NCBI RefSeq assembly: GCF_000003605.2
Contig: NW_003142233.1
Span: 1-45,871 of the forward strand
Direction of reading: 5' to 3'
Source of the DNA: Saccoglossus kowalevskii
Taxonomy: Eukaryota; Hemichordata; Enteropneusta; Harrimaniidae
DNA length: 45,871 bases
Positions 13,181-27,450 of this stretch are shown piece after piece; positions within the stretch are counted from its first letter, which is position 1; each line of letters starts with the position of its first letter. The notes beneath the pieces are model-generated. The model did not search any database, was not told the DNA's origin, and saw only the letters and a list, made by a program, of their open reading frames with translations. Made by a program: the position numbers and the translations under genes.

Positions 13181-13860
13181 AATAAGTTGGGACAGGTGCA
13201 TTGACATGTGTCATGTAATAATTGGCGACAAGTGCATTGACATGTAACATGTAATAATTGGCGACAGCTGCATTGAGATGTAACATGTAATAACAGGAGA
13301 CATGTGCATTGACATGTGACATGTAATAACTGGAGACATGTGCACTGACATGAGACATGTAATAATTGGCGACAAGTGCATTGACATGTGGCATGTAATA
13401 ATTGGCGACAAGTGCATTGACTTGTGGCATTTAATAATTGGCGACAAGTGCATTGACATGTGACATGTAATAATTGGCGACAAGTTCATTGACATGTCAC
13501 ATGTAATAACTGGAGACATGTGCATTGACATGTGACATGTAATAACTGGAGACATGTGCACTGACATGAGACATGTAATAATTGGCGACAAGTGCATTGA
13601 CATGTGGCATGTAATAATTGGCGACAAGTGCATTGACTTGTGGCATGTAATAATTGGCGACAAGTGCATTGACATGTGACATGTAATAATTGGCGACAAG
13701 TGCACTTACATGTGACATGTAATAACTGGAGACATGTGCACTGACATGAGACATGTAATAATTGGCGACAAGTGCATTGACATGTGGCATGTAATGATTG
13801 GTGACAAGTGCATTGACATGTGACATGTATTAATTGGCGGCAAGTGCATTGACATGTGTC
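13181..13860. repeat. D fragment and F block
   Basis: A D tail (AATAAGTTGGGAC, GACAGCTGC, AACAGGAGAC) covers about 13181-13300. A full F block follows with TGACATGTCA near 13492 and variants GTGCACTTACATG and ATTGGTGACAAG near 13710-13800. Confidence 0.7.
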
Positions 13861-15195
13861 ATGTAATAATAGGCGACAAGTGAATTGACATGTGACATGC
13901 AATAATTGGCGACAGGTGCATTGAGATGTGACATGTAATAATTGGCGACAGGTGCATGGACATATGAAATGCAATAATTAGCGACAATTGCATTGACATG
14001 TGACATGTAATAATTGTCGACAAGTGCATTGACATGTGACATGTAATAATTGGCGACAGGTGCATTGAGATGTGACATGTAATAACTGGAGACAGGTGCA
14101 TTGAGATGTGACATGTAATAATTGGCGCTAAGTTCTTTGACATGTGACATGTAATAATTGGCGACAGGTGCATTGAGATGTGACATGTAATAATTGGCGA
14201 CAAGTGCATTGACATGTGACATGTAATAACTGGAGACATGTGCATTGACATGTGACATGTAATAATTGGCGACACGTGCATTGACTTGTGGCATGTAATA
14301 ATTCGTGACAAGTGCATTGAGATATGACATGTAATAATTGGCGACAAGTGCATTGAAATGTGCCATGTAATAATTGGCGACAGTTGCATTGAGATGTAAC
14401 ATGTAATAACTGGAGACAGGTGCATTGAGATGTGAAAGTAATAATTAGCGACAAGTGCATTGACATGTGACATGTAATAACTGGAGACATGTGCATTGAC
14501 ATGTGACATGTAATAATTGGCGACAAGTGCATTGAGATATGACATGTAATAATTGGCGACAAGTGCATTGAAATGTGCCATGTAATAATTGGCGACAGTT
14601 GCATTGAGATGTAACATGTAATAATTGGCGACAGGTGCATTGAGATATGACATGTAATAATTGGCGACAAGTGCATTGAAATGTGCCATGTAATAATTGG
14701 CGACAGTTGCATTGAGATGTAACATGTAATAATTGGCGACAGGTGCATTGAGATGTAACATGTAATAATTGGCGACAGTTGCATTGAGATGTAACATGTA
14801 ATAATTGGCGACAGGTGCATTGAGATGTGACATGTAATAATTGGCGACAGGTGCATTGACAAGTGACATGTAATAAATGTCGACAAGTGCAGTGACATGT
14901 GACATGTAATAATTGGCGACAAGTGCATTGAGATGCGACATGTAATAATTGGCGACATGTGCATTGACATGTGTCATGTAATAATTGGATACAGAGACAT
15001 TGAAATGTGTCATGTAGCAATTAGCGACAACTGCATTGACATGTGTCATGTAATAATTCGCGACAGTTGCATTGAGATGTAACATGTAATACCTGGAAAC
15101 ATGTGCATTGACATGTGTCATGTAATAATTGGCGACAAGTGCAGTGACATATGACACGTAATTATTGGCGACAAGTGCATTGAGATGTGACATGT
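13861..15195. repeat. G, expanded H, X tail
   Basis: K is at 14127 and X at 14987, 860 bp apart. This is the longest K-to-X interval among those that follow the usual K, H, X order. The expansion comes from repeated GATATGACATG, GAAATGTGCC and GACAGTTG monomers (14300-14830), the same local unit seen expanded at 6150-6400. This is the closest relative of 5.69-6.77 kb. Confidence 0.75.
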
Positions 15196-15655
15196 AAAAC
15201 TAGGTGACAAGTGCATTGACATGTGACATGTAATAATTGGCGACAGGTGCATTGACATGTGTCATGTAGGAATTAGCGACAACTGTATTGACATGTGTCA
15301 TGTAATAAGTGGAGACAGGTGCATTGACGTGTGTCATGTAATAATTGGCGACACGTTCATTAACATGTGACATGTAATAATTGGCGACAGTTGCATTGAA
15401 ATGTGTAATGTAATAATTGGCGACAAGTGCATTGACGTGCGACATGTAATAATAGGCGAAAAGTGCATTCACATGTGTCATGTAGCAATTAGCGACAACT
15501 GCATTGACATGTGTCATGTAATAAGTGGGGACAGGTGCATTGACATGTGTCATGTAATAATTGGCGACAAGTGCATTGACATGTAACATGTAATAATTGG
15601 CGACAGCTGCATTGAGATGTAACATGTAATAACAGGAGACATGTGCATTGACATG
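15196..15655. repeat. D block 5
   Basis: Starts with AAAACTAGGTGAC and includes GTAGGAATTAGCG (a private change from GCAATTAGCG). The plus-strand open stretch is 15401-15586. It ends with GACAGCTGC and AACAGGAGAC. From about 15420 it is part of the segment that reappears at 44694. Confidence 0.75.
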
Positions 15656-16520
15656 TGACATGTAATAACTGGAGACATGTGCACTGACATGAGACATGTA
15701 ATAATTAGCGACAAGTGCATTGAGATGTGACATGTAATAATTGGCGACAAGTGCATTGACTTGTGGCATGTAATAATTGGCGACAAGTGCATTGACATGT
15801 GACATGTAATAATTGGCGACAAGTTCATTGACATGTCACATGTAATAACTGGAGACATGTGCATTGACATGTGACATGTAATAACTGGAGACATGTGCAC
15901 TGACATGAGACATGTAATAATTGGCGACAAGTGCATTGACATGTGGCATGTAATAATTGGCGACAAGTGCATTGACTTGTGGCATGTAATAATTGGCGAC
16001 AAGTGCATTGACATGTGACATGTAATAATTGGCGACAAGTGCACTGACATGTGACATGTAATAACTGGAGACATGTGCACTGACATGAGACATGTAATAA
16101 TTGTCGACAAGTGCATCGACATGTGGCATGTAATGATTGGCGACAAGTGCATTGACATGTGACATATATTAAATGGCGGCAAGTGCATTGACATGTGTCA
16201 TGTAATAATAGGCGACAAGTGAATTGACATGTGACATGCAATAATAGGCGACAGGTGCATTGAGATGTGACTTGTAATAATTGGCGACAGGTGCATGGAC
16301 ATATGAAATGCAATAATTAGCGACAATTGCATTGACATGTGACATGTACTAATTGTCGACAAGTGCATTGACATGTGACATGTAATAAATGGCGACAGGT
16401 GCATTGAGATGTGACATGTAATAACGGGAGACAGGTGCATTGAGATGTGACATGTAATAATTGCGCTAAGTTCTTTGACATGTGACATGTAATAATTGGC
16501 GACAGGTGCATTGACATGTG
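15656..16520. repeat. F and G with a 1-bp-deleted K
   Basis: F block with GTCGACAAGTGCATCGAC and ATATATTAAATGG variants, then G and K at 16465 reading TTGCGCTAAG (one G lost). The whole stretch recurs at 44930-45793, where K is again one base short but at a different base. Confidence 0.8.
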
Positions 16521-16985
16521 TCATGTAGCAATTAGCGACAACTGTATTGACATGTGTCATGGAATAAGTGGAGACAGGTGCATTGACGTGTGTCATGTAA
16601 TAATTGGCGACACGTGCATTAACATGTGACATGTAATAATTGGCGACAGGTGCATTGAAATGTGTAATGTAATAATTGGCGACAAGTGCATTGACATGCG
16701 ACATGTAATAATTGGCGAAAAGTGCATTCACATGTGTCATGTAGCAATTAGCAACAACTGCATTGACTTGTGGCATTTAATATTTGGCGACAAGTGCATT
16801 GACATGTGACATGTAATAATTGGCGACAAGTGCATTGACTTGTGGCATGTAATAATTGGCGAAACGTGCATAGACATGTGACTTGTAATCATTGGCGACA
16901 AGTTCATTGACATGTCACATGTAATAACTGGAGACATGTGCATTGACATGTGACATGTAATAACTGGAGACATGTGCACTGACAT
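16521..16985. repeat. D fragment and short F
   Basis: D-type monomers (CAACTGTATTG, AAGTGGAGAC, CGTGCATTAAC, TGCATTCAC) start directly after K with no AAAACTAGG monomer. A short F follows with GGCGAAACGTGC and GTAATCATTGG variants, which are shared with 18.2 and 22.36 kb. Confidence 0.7.
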
Positions 16986-17675
16986 GTGACATGTAATAAT
17001 TGGCGACAAGTGCATTGACTTGTGGCATGTAATAATTGGCGACAAGTGCATTGAGATATGACATGTAATAATTGGCGACAAGTGCATTGAAATGTGCCAT
17101 GTAATAATACGCGACAGTTGCATTGGGATGTGACATGTAATAATTGGCGACACGTGCATTGAGATGTGAAAGTAATAATTGGCGACAGGTGCATGGACAT
17201 GTGACATGTAATAATTGGCGACAGGTGCATTGAGATGTGACATGTAATAACTGGAGACAGGTGCATTGAAATGTGACATGTAATAATTGGCGACAAGTGC
17301 ACTGACATGTGACATATAATAACTGCAGACATGTGCATTGACAAGTGACATGTAATAAATGTCGACAAGTGCAGTGACATGTGACATGTAATAATTGGCG
17401 ACAGGTGCATTGAGATGCGACATGTAATAATTGGCGACATGTGCATTGACATGTGTCATGTAATAACTGGATACAGAGACATTGACATGTGTCATGTAGC
17501 AATTAGCGACAACTACATTGACATGTGTCATGTAATAATTCGCGACAGTTGCATTGAGATGTAACATGTAATACCTGAAAACATGTGCATTGACATGTGT
17601 CATGTAATAATTGGCGACAAGTGCAGTGACATATGACACGTAATTATTTGCGACAAGTGCATTGAGATGTGACAT
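16986..17675. repeat. H and X tail (second copy of three)
   Basis: Matches 9395-10084 and about 23341-24000. X is at 17469. ATACCTGAAAAC near 17573 is a private variant of ATACCTGGAAAC. Confidence 0.8.
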
Positions 17676-18430
17676 GTAAAACTAGGTGACAAGTGCATTG
17701 ACATGTGACATGTAATAATTGGCGACAGGTGCATTGACATGTGTCATGTAGCAATTAGCGACAGCTGTATTGACATGTGTCATGTAATAAGTGGAGACAG
17801 GTGCATTGACGTGTGTCATGTAATAATTGGCGACACGTGCATTAACATGTGACATGTAATAATTGGCGACAGGTGCATTGAAATGTGTAATGTAATAATT
17901 GGCGACAAGTGCATTGACATGCGACATGTAATAATTGGCGAAAAGTGCATTCACATGTGTCATGTAGCAATTAGCGACAACTGCATTGACATGTGTCATG
18001 TAATAAGTGGGGACAGGTGCATTGACATGTGTCATGTAATAATTGGCGACAAGTGCATTGACATGTGACATGTAATAACTGGCGACAAGTGCATTGACTT
18101 GTGGCATTTAATATTTGGCGACAAGTGCATTGACATGTGACATGTAATAATTGGCGACAAGTGCATTGACTTGTGGCATGTAATAATTGGCGAAACGTGC
18201 ATAGACATGTGACTTGTAATCATTGGCGACAAGTTCATTGACATGTCACATGTTATAACTGGAGACATGTGCATTGACATGTGACATGTAATAACTGGAG
18301 ACATGTGCACTGACATGTGACATGTAATAACTGGAGACATGTGCACTGACATGAGACATGTAATAATTGGCGACAAGTGCATTGACATGTGGCATGTAAT
18401 GATTGGCGACAAGTGCATTGACATGTGACA
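17676..18430. repeat. D block 7 and F
   Basis: D with the plus-strand open stretch at 17883-18068, then F from about 18071 with CATTTAATATTTGG and GAAACGTGC variants and TGACATGTCA near 18238. Confidence 0.75.
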
Positions 18431-20130
18431 TGCAATAATTGGCGACAGGTGCATTGAGATGTGACATGTAATAATTGGCGACAGGTGCATGGACATATGA
18501 AATGCAATAATTAGCGACAATTGCATTGACATGTGACATGTAATAATTGTCGACAAGTGCATTGACATGTGACATGTCATAATTGGCGACAGGTGCATTG
18601 AGATGTGACATGTAATAACTGGAGACAGGTGCATTGAGATGTGACATGTAATAATTGGCGCTAAGTTCTTTGACATGTGACATGTAATAATTGGTGACAG
18701 GTTTATTGACATGTGTAATGTAATAATTGGCGACAAGTGCATTGACATGCGACATGTAATAATTGGCAACATGTGCATTGAAATGTGACATGTAGTAATT
18801 GGTTACAAGTGCATTGAAATGTGACATGTAATAATTGGCGACACGTGCATTGAGATGTGAAAGAAATAATTGGCGACAGGTGCATGAACATGTGACATGT
18901 AATTATTGGCGACAGGTGCATTGAGATGTGACATGTAATAACTGGAGACAGGTGCATTGAGATGTGACATGCAATAATTGGCGACAAGTGCACTGACATG
19001 TGACATATAATAACTGCAGACATGTGCACTGACATGTGACATGTAATAATTGGCGACAAGTGCATTGACTTGTGGCATGTAATAATTGGCGACAAGTGCA
19101 TTGAGATATGACATGTAATAATTGGCAACAAGTGCATTGAAATGTGCCATGTAATAATTCGCGACTGCTGCATTGAGATGTAACAAGTAATACCTGGAAA
19201 CATGTGCATTGGCATGTGTCATGTAATAATTGGCGACAAGTGCAGTGACAAATGACACGTAATAATTGGCGACAAGTGCATTGAGATGCGACATGTAATA
19301 ATTGGGGACATGTGCATTGACATGTATCATGTAATAACTGGATACAGAGACATTGACATGTGTCATGTAGCAATTAGCGACAACTGCATTGAGATGTGAT
19401 ATGTAATAATTGGAGACAAGTGTATTGACATGAGACATGTAGTAAATGGCGACAGGTACATTGAGATGTGACATGTTATAATTGGCGACAAGTGCATTGA
19501 GATGTGACATGTAATAACTGGAGACAGGTGCATCGAGATTTAACATGTAATAATGGCAACAGGTGCATTGTGATGTAACATGTTATAACTGGAGACAGGT
19601 GCATTGAGATGTGACATGTAATAATTTGCGACAAGTGCACTGACATGTGACATGTAATAACTGGATATATGTGCACTGACATGTGACATGTAATAATTGG
19701 CGACAGGTGCATTGAGATGCGACATGTAATAATTGGGGACATGTTCATTGACATGTGTCATGTAATAACTGGATACAGAGACATTGACATATGTCATGTA
19801 GCAATTAGCGACAACTGCATTGAGATGTGATATGTAATAATTGGCGACAAGTGCATTGACATGAGACATGTAGTAAATGGCGACAGGTACATTGAGATGT
19901 GACATGTTATAATTGGCGACAAGTGCATTGAGATGTGACATGTAATAACTGGAGACAGGTGCATCGAGATGTAACATGTAATAATGGCAACAGATGCATT
20001 GTGATGTGACATGTTATAACTGGAGACAGGTGCATTGAGATGTGACATGTAGTAATTTGCGACAAGTGCACTGACATGTGACACGTAATAATTGGCGACA
20101 AGTGCATTGACATGTGGCATGTAATAATTG
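18431..20130. repeat. G, H and 431-bp X dimer (family C, copy 1)
   Basis: K at 18660, X at 19340 and 19771. About 18420-20130 reappears at about 24313-26023 with a constant 5,893 bp offset. A third copy lies at about 20289-21924. Shared private variants include GAAAGAAATAATT, GCATGAACATG and GACAAATGACACG. Confidence 0.85.
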
Positions 20131-21924
20131 GAGACATGTGCACTGACATGAGACATGTAATAATTGGCGACAAGTGCATTGACATGTGGCATGTAATGAT
20201 TGGCGACAAGTGCATTGACATGTGACATGTATTAATTGGCGGCAAGTGCATTGACATGTGTCATGTAATAATATGCGACAAGTGAATTGACATGTGACAT
20301 GCAATAATTGGCGACAGGTGCATTGAGATGTGATATGTAATAATTGGCGACAGGTGCATGGACATATGAAATGCAATAATTAGCGACAATTGCATTGACA
20401 TGTGACATGTAATAATTGTCGACAAGTGCATTGACATGTGACATGTCATAATTGGCGACAGGTGCATTGAGATGTGACATGTAATAACTGGAGACAGGTG
20501 CATTGAGATGTGACATGTAATAATTGGCGCTAAGTTCTTTGACATGTGACATGTAATAATTGGTGACAGGTGCATTGACATGTGTAATGTAATAATTGGC
20601 GACAAGTGCATTGACATGCGACATGTAATAATTGGCAACATGTGCATTGAAATGTGACATGTAGTAATTGGTTACCAGTGCATTGAAATGTGACATGTAA
20701 TAATTGGCGACACGTGCATTGAGATGTGAAAGAAATAATTGGCGACAGGTGCATGAACATGTGACATGTAATTATTGGCGACAGGTGCATTGAGATGTGA
20801 CATGTAATAACTGGAGACAGGTGCATTGAGATGTGACATGTAATAATTGGCGACAAGTGCACTGACATGTGACATATAATAACTGCAGACATGTGCACTG
20901 ACATGTGACATGTAATAATTGGCGACAAGTGCATTGACTTGTGGCATGTAATAATTGGCGACAAGTGCATTGAGATATGACATGTAATAATTGGCAATAA
21001 GTGCATTGAAATGTGCCATGTAATAATTCGCGACTGCTGCATTGAGATGTAACAAGTAATACCTGGAAACATGTGCATTGGCATGTGTCATGTAATAATT
21101 GGCGACAAGTGCAGTGACAAATGACACGTAATAATTGGCGACAAGTGCATTGAGATGCGACATGTAATAATTGGGGACATGTGCATTGACATGTATCATG
21201 TAATAACTGGATACAGAGACATTGACATGTGTCATGTAGCAATTGGCGACAACTGCATTGAGATGTGATATGTAATAATTGGCGACAAGTGCATTGAGAT
21301 GTGACATGTAATAACTGGAGACAGGTGCATCGAGATGTAACATGTAATAATGGCACAGGTGCATAGTGATGTAACATGTTATAACTGGAGACAGGTGCAT
21401 TGAGATGTGACATGTAATAATTTGCGACAAGTGCATGACATGTGACATGTAATAACTGGATATATGTGCATGACATGTGACATGTAATAATTGGCGACAG
21501 GTGCATTGAGATGCGACATGTAATAATTGGGGACATGTGCATTGACATGTGTCATGTAATAACTGGATACAGAGACATTGACATGTGTCATGTAGCAATT
21601 AGCGACAACTGCATTGAGATGTGATATGTAATAATTGGCGACAAGTGCATTGACATGAGACATGTAGTAAATGGCGACAGGTACATTGAGATGTGACATG
21701 TTATAATTGGCGACAAGTGCATTGAGATGTGACATGTAATAACTGGAGGCAGGTGCATCGAGATGTAACATGTAATAATGGCAACAGATGCATTGTGATG
21801 TGACATGTTATAACTGGAGACAGGTGCATTGAGATGTGACATGTAGTAATTTGCGACAAGTGCACTGACATGTGACATGTAATAATTGGCGACAAGTGCA
21901 TTGACATGTGGCATGTAATAATTG
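20131..21924. repeat. F remnant, then family C copy 2 (with deletions)
   Basis: K at 20529, X at 21209 and 21565. The offset to copy 1 is 1,869 bp up to about 21290 and 1,794 bp after it. The 75 bp loss is two whole monomers plus three single-base deletions (GGCACAGG at about 21355, GTGCATGACATG at about 21435 and 21470). Confidence 0.8.
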
Positions 21925-22775
21925 GCGACAAGTGCATTGACTTGTGGCATTTAATAATTGGCGACAAGTGCATTGACATGTGACATGTAATAATTGGCGA
22001 CAAGTGCATTGACTTGTGGCATGTAATAATTGGCGAAAAGTGCATTGACATGTGACATGTAATAATTGGCGACAAGTTCATTGACATGTCACATGTAATA
22101 ACTGGAGACATGTGCATTGACATGGTACATGTAATAACTGGAGACATGTGCACTGACATAAGACATGTAATAATTGGCGACAAGTGCATTGACATGTGGC
22201 ATGTAATAATTGGTGACAAGTGCATTGACTTGTGGCATTTAATAATTGGCGACAAGTGCATTGACATGTGACATGTAATAATTGGCGACAAGTGCATTGA
22301 CTTGTGGCATGTAATAATTGGCGACAAGTGCATTGACTTGTGGCATGTAATAATTGGCGAAACGTGCATTGACATGTGACTTGTAATCATTGGCGACAAG
22401 TTCATTGACATATCACATGTAATAACTGGAGACATGTGCATTGACATGTGACATGTAATAACTGGAGACATGTGCACTGACATGAGACATGTAATAATTG
22501 GCGACAAGTGCATTGACATGTGGCATGTAATAATTGGCGACAAGTGCATTGACTTGTGGCATGTAATAATTGGCGACAAGTGCATTGACATGTGACATGT
22601 AATAATTGGCGACAAGTGCACTGACATGTGACATGTAATAACTGGGGACATGTGCACTGACATGAGACATGTAATAATTGGCGACAAGTGCATTGACATG
22701 TGGCATGTAATGATTGGCGACAAGTGCATTGACATGTGACATGTATTAATTGGCGGCAAGTGCATTGACATGTGT
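21925..22775. repeat. Long F block
   Basis: Two rounds of the F series, with palindrome TGACATGTCA near 22083 and a degenerate form (GACATATCACATG) near 22409. Private variants are CATGGTACATG (22122) and three consecutive GACTTGTGGCATG monomers near 22290-22350. Confidence 0.75.
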
Positions 22776-23340
22776 CATGTAATATTATGCGACAAGTGAA
22801 TTGACATGTGACATGCAATAATTGGCGACAGGTGCATTGAGATGTGACATGTAATAATTGGCGACAGGTGCATGGACATATGAAATGCAATAATTAGCGA
22901 CAATTGCATTGACATGTGACATGTAATAATTGTCGACAAGTGCATTAACATGTGACATGTCATAATTGGCGACAGGTGTATTGAAATGTGACATGTAATA
23001 ACTGGAGACAGGTGCATTGAGATGTGACATGTAATAATTGGCGCTAAGTTCTTTGACATGTGACATGTAATAATTGGTGACAGGTGCATTGACATGTGTA
23101 ATGTAATAATTGGCGACAAGTGCATTGACATGCGACATGTAATAATTGGCAACATGTGCATTGAAATGTGACATGTAGTAATTGGTTACAAGTGCATTGA
23201 AATGTGACATGTAATAATTGGCGACACGTGCATTGAGATGTGAAAGAAATAATTGGCGACAGGTGCATGAACATGTGACATGTAATTACTGGCGACAGGT
23301 GCATTGAGATGTGACATGTAATATCTGGAGACAAGTGCAT
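22776..23340. repeat. G and truncated H (family C, copy 3)
   Basis: Begins at AATATTATGCGACAAG, a variant shared with 24290. K is at 23043. It matches about 24313-24835 at offset 1,510, then breaks off at AATATCTGGAGACAAG (about 23320) into the three-copy H/X family. Confidence 0.8.
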
Positions 23341-24000
23341 TGACTTGTGGCATGTAATAATTGGCGACAAGTGCATAGAGATATGACATGTAATAATTGG
23401 CGACAAGTGCATTGAAATGTGCCATGTAATAATTCGCGAGAGTTGCATTGAGATGTGACATGTAATAATTGGCGACACGTGCATTGAGATGTGAAAGTAA
23501 TAATTGGCGACAGGTGCATGGACATGTGACATGTAATAATTGGCGACAGGTGCATTGAGATGTGACATGTAATAACTGGAGACAGGTGCATTGAAATGTG
23601 ACATGTAATAATTGGCGACAAGTGCACTGACATGTGACATATAATAACTGCAGACATGTGCATTGACAAGTGACATGTAATAAATGTCGACAAGTGCAGT
23701 GACATGTGACATGTAATAATTGGCGACAGGTGCATTGAGATGCGACATGTAATAATTGGCGACATGTACATTGACATGTGTCATGTAATAACTGGATACA
23801 GAGACATTGACATGTGTCATGTAGCAATTAGCGACAACTGCATTGACATGTGTCATGTAATAATTCGCGACAGTTGCATTGAGATGTAACATGTAATACC
23901 TGGAAACATGTGCATTGACATGTGTCATGTAATAATTGGCGACAAGTGCAGTGACATATGACACGTAATTATTGGCGACAAGTGCATTGAGATGTGACAT
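23341..24000. repeat. H and X tail (third copy of three)
   Basis: Matches 9425-10084 and 17016-17675. Includes CTGCAG near 23649 and X at 23794. The private variant CGCGAGAGTTG lies near 23430. Confidence 0.8.
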
Positions 24001-24312
24001 GTAAAACTAGGTGACAAGTGCATTGACATGTGACATGTAATAATTGACGACAAGTGCACTGACATGTGACATGTAATAACTGGAGACATGTGCACTGACA
24101 TGAGACATGTAATAATTGGCGACAAGTGCATTGACATGTGGCATGTAATGATTGGCGACAAGTGCATTGTCATGTGACATGTAATAATTGGCGACAAGTG
24201 CATTGACATGTGGCATGTAATGATTGGCGACAAGTGCATTGACATGTGACATGTATTAATTGGCGGCAAGTGCATTGACATGTGTCATGTAATATTATGC
24301 GACAAGTGAATT
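24001..24312. repeat. Short F block
   Basis: Starts at AAAACTAGGTGAC as D blocks do but goes directly to F monomers (ATTGACGACAAG, ACTGACATGAGAC). The same join of AAAACTAGG to F occurs at 5473-5520. Confidence 0.7.
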
Positions 24313-26023
24313 GACATGTGACATGCAATAATTGGCGACAGGTGCATTGAGATGTGACATGTAATAATTGGCGACAGGTGCATGGACATATGAAATGCAA
24401 TAATTAGCGACAATTGCATTGACATGTGACATGTAATAATTGTCGACAAGTGCATTGACATGTGACATGTCATAATTGGCGACAGGTGCATTGAGATGTG
24501 ACATGTAATAACTGGAGAAAGGTGCATTGAGATGTGACATGTAATAATTGGCGCTAAGTTCTTTGACATGTGACATGTAATAATTGGTGACAGGTGCATT
24601 GACATGTGTAATGTAATAATTGGCGACAAGTGCATTGACATGCGACATGTAATAATTGGCAACATGTGCATTGAAATGTGACATGTAGTAATTGGTTACA
24701 AGTGCATTGAAATGTGACATGTAATAATTGGCGACACGTGCATTGAGATGTGAAAGAAATAATTGGCGACAGGTGCATGAACATGTGACATGTAATTACT
24801 GGCGACAGGTGCATTGAGATGTGACATGTAATAACTGGAGACAGGTGCATTGAGATGTGACATGTAATAATTGGCGACAAGTGCACTGACATGTGACATA
24901 TAATAACTGCAGACATGTGCACTGACATGTGACATGTAATAATTGGCGACAAGTGCATTGACTTGTGGCATGTAATAATTGGCGACAAGTGCATTGAGAT
25001 ATGACATGTAATAATTGGCAACAAGTGCATTGAAATGTGCCATGTAATAATTCGCGACTGCTGCATTGAGATGTAACAAGTAATACCTGGAAACATGTGC
25101 ATTGGCATGTGTCATGTAATAATTGGCGACAAGTGCAGTGACAAATGACACGTAATAATTGGCGACAAGTGCATTGAGATGTGTCATGTAATAATTGGGG
25201 ACATGTGCATTGACATGTGTCATGTAATAACTGGATACAGAGACATTGACATGTGTCATGTAGCAATTAGCGACAACTGCATTGAGATGTGATATGTAAT
25301 AATTGGAGACAAGTGCATTGACATGAGACATGTAGTAAATGGCGACAGGTACATTGAGATGTGACATGTTATAATTGGCGACAAGTGCATTGAGATGTGA
25401 CATGTAATAACTGGAGACAGGTGCATCGAGATGTAACATGTAATAATGGCAACAGGTGCATTGTGATGTAACATGTTATAACTGGAGACAGGTGCATTGA
25501 GATGTGACATGTAATAATTTGCGACAAGTGCACTGACATGTGACATGTAATAACTGGATATATGTGCACTGACATGTGTCATGTAATAATTGGCGACAGG
25601 TGCATTGAGATGCGACATGTAATAATTGGGGACATGTGCATTGACATGTGTCATGTAATAACTGGATACAGAGACATTGACATGTGTCATGTAGCAATTA
25701 GCGACAACTGCATTGAGATGTGATATGTAATAATTGGCGACAAGTGCATTGACATGAGACATGTAGTAAATAGCGACAGGTACATTGAGATGTGACATGT
25801 TATAATTGGCGACAAGTGCATTGAGATGTGACATGTAATAACTGGAGACAGGTGCATCGAGATGTAACATGTAATAATGGCAACAGATGCATTGTGATGT
25901 GACATGTTATAACTGGAGACAGGTGCATTGAGATGTGACATGTAGTAATTTGCGACAAGTGCACTGACATGTGACATGTAATAATTGGCGACAAGTGCAT
26001 TGACATGTGGCATGTAATAATTG
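24313..26023. repeat. G, H and 431-bp X dimer (family C, copy 4)
   Basis: K at 24553, X at 25233 and 25664, at the same internal spacings as 18420-20130. Differences seen are single bases, such as GGAGAAAGGTGC near 24516 and TGTGTCATG in place of TGCGACATG near 25180. Confidence 0.85.
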
Positions 26024-27450
26024 GCGACAAGTGCATTGACTTGTGGCATTTAATAATTGACGACAAGTGCATTGACATGTGACATGTAATAATTGGCGAC
26101 AAGTGCATTGACTTGTGGCATGTAATAATTGGCGAAAAGTGCATTGACATGTGACATGTAATAATTGGCGACAAGTTCATTGACATGTCACATGTAATAA
26201 CTGGAGACATGTGCATTGACATGTGACATGTAATAACTGGAGACATGTGCACTGACATAAGACATGTAATAATTGGCGACAAGTGCATTGACATGTGGCA
26301 TGTAATAATTGGCGACAAGTGCATTGACTTGTGGCATTTAATAATTGGCGACAAGTGCATTGACATGTGACATGTAATAATTGGCGACAAGTGCATTGAC
26401 TTGTGGCATGTAGTAATTGGCGAAAAGTGCATTGACATGTGACATGTAATAATTGGCGACAAGTTCATTGACATGTCACATGTAATAACTGGAGACATGT
26501 GCATTGACATGTGACATGTAATAACTGGAGACATGTGCACTGATATGAGACATGTAATAATTGGCGACAAGTTCATTGACATGTCACATGTAATAACTGG
26601 AGACATGTGCATTGACATGTGACATGTAATAACTGGAGACATGTGCACTGACATGAGACATGTAATAATTGGCGACAAGTGCATTGACTTGTGGCATGTA
26701 ATAATTGGCGACAAGTGCATTGACATGTGACATGTAATAATAGGCGACAAGTGCACTGACATGTGACATGTAATAACTGGAGACATGTGCACTGACATGA
26801 GACATGTAATAATTGGCAACAAGTGCATTGACATGTGGCATGTAATGATTGGCGACAAGTGCATTGACATGTGACATGTAATAATTGGCGACATGTGCAT
26901 TGAGATGTGACATGTAATAACTGGAGACAGGTGCATTATGATGTGACATGTAATAATTGGCGCTAAGTTCTTTGACATGTGACATGTAATAATTGGCGAC
27001 AAGTGCACTGACATGTGACATGTAATAACTGGATATATGTGCACTGACATGTGACATGTAATAATTGGCGACAGGTGCATTGAGATGCGACATGTAATAA
27101 TTGGGGACATGTGCATTGACATGTGTCATGTAATAACTGGATACAGAGACATTGACATGTGTCATGTAGCAATTAGCGACAACTGCATTGAGATGTGATA
27201 TGTAATAATTGGCGACAAGTGCATTGACATGAGACATGTAGTAAATAGCGACAGGTACATTGAGATGTGACATGTTATAATTGGCGACAAGTACATTGAG
27301 ATGTGACATGTAATAACTGGAGACAGGTGCATCGAGATGTAACATGTTATAATGGCAACAGATGCACTGTGATGTGACATGTTATAACTGGAGACAGGTG
27401 CATTGAGATGTGACATGTAGTAATTTGCGACAAGTGCACTGACATGTGAC
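26024..27450. repeat. F, G-prime, K, X
   Basis: A long F with three TGACATGTCA copies (near 26186, 26470 and 26578). K is at 26962 and X at 27139, 177 bp later. The 1,655 bp K-to-K spacing to 28617 reflects a tandem duplication of this stretch. Confidence 0.8.
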
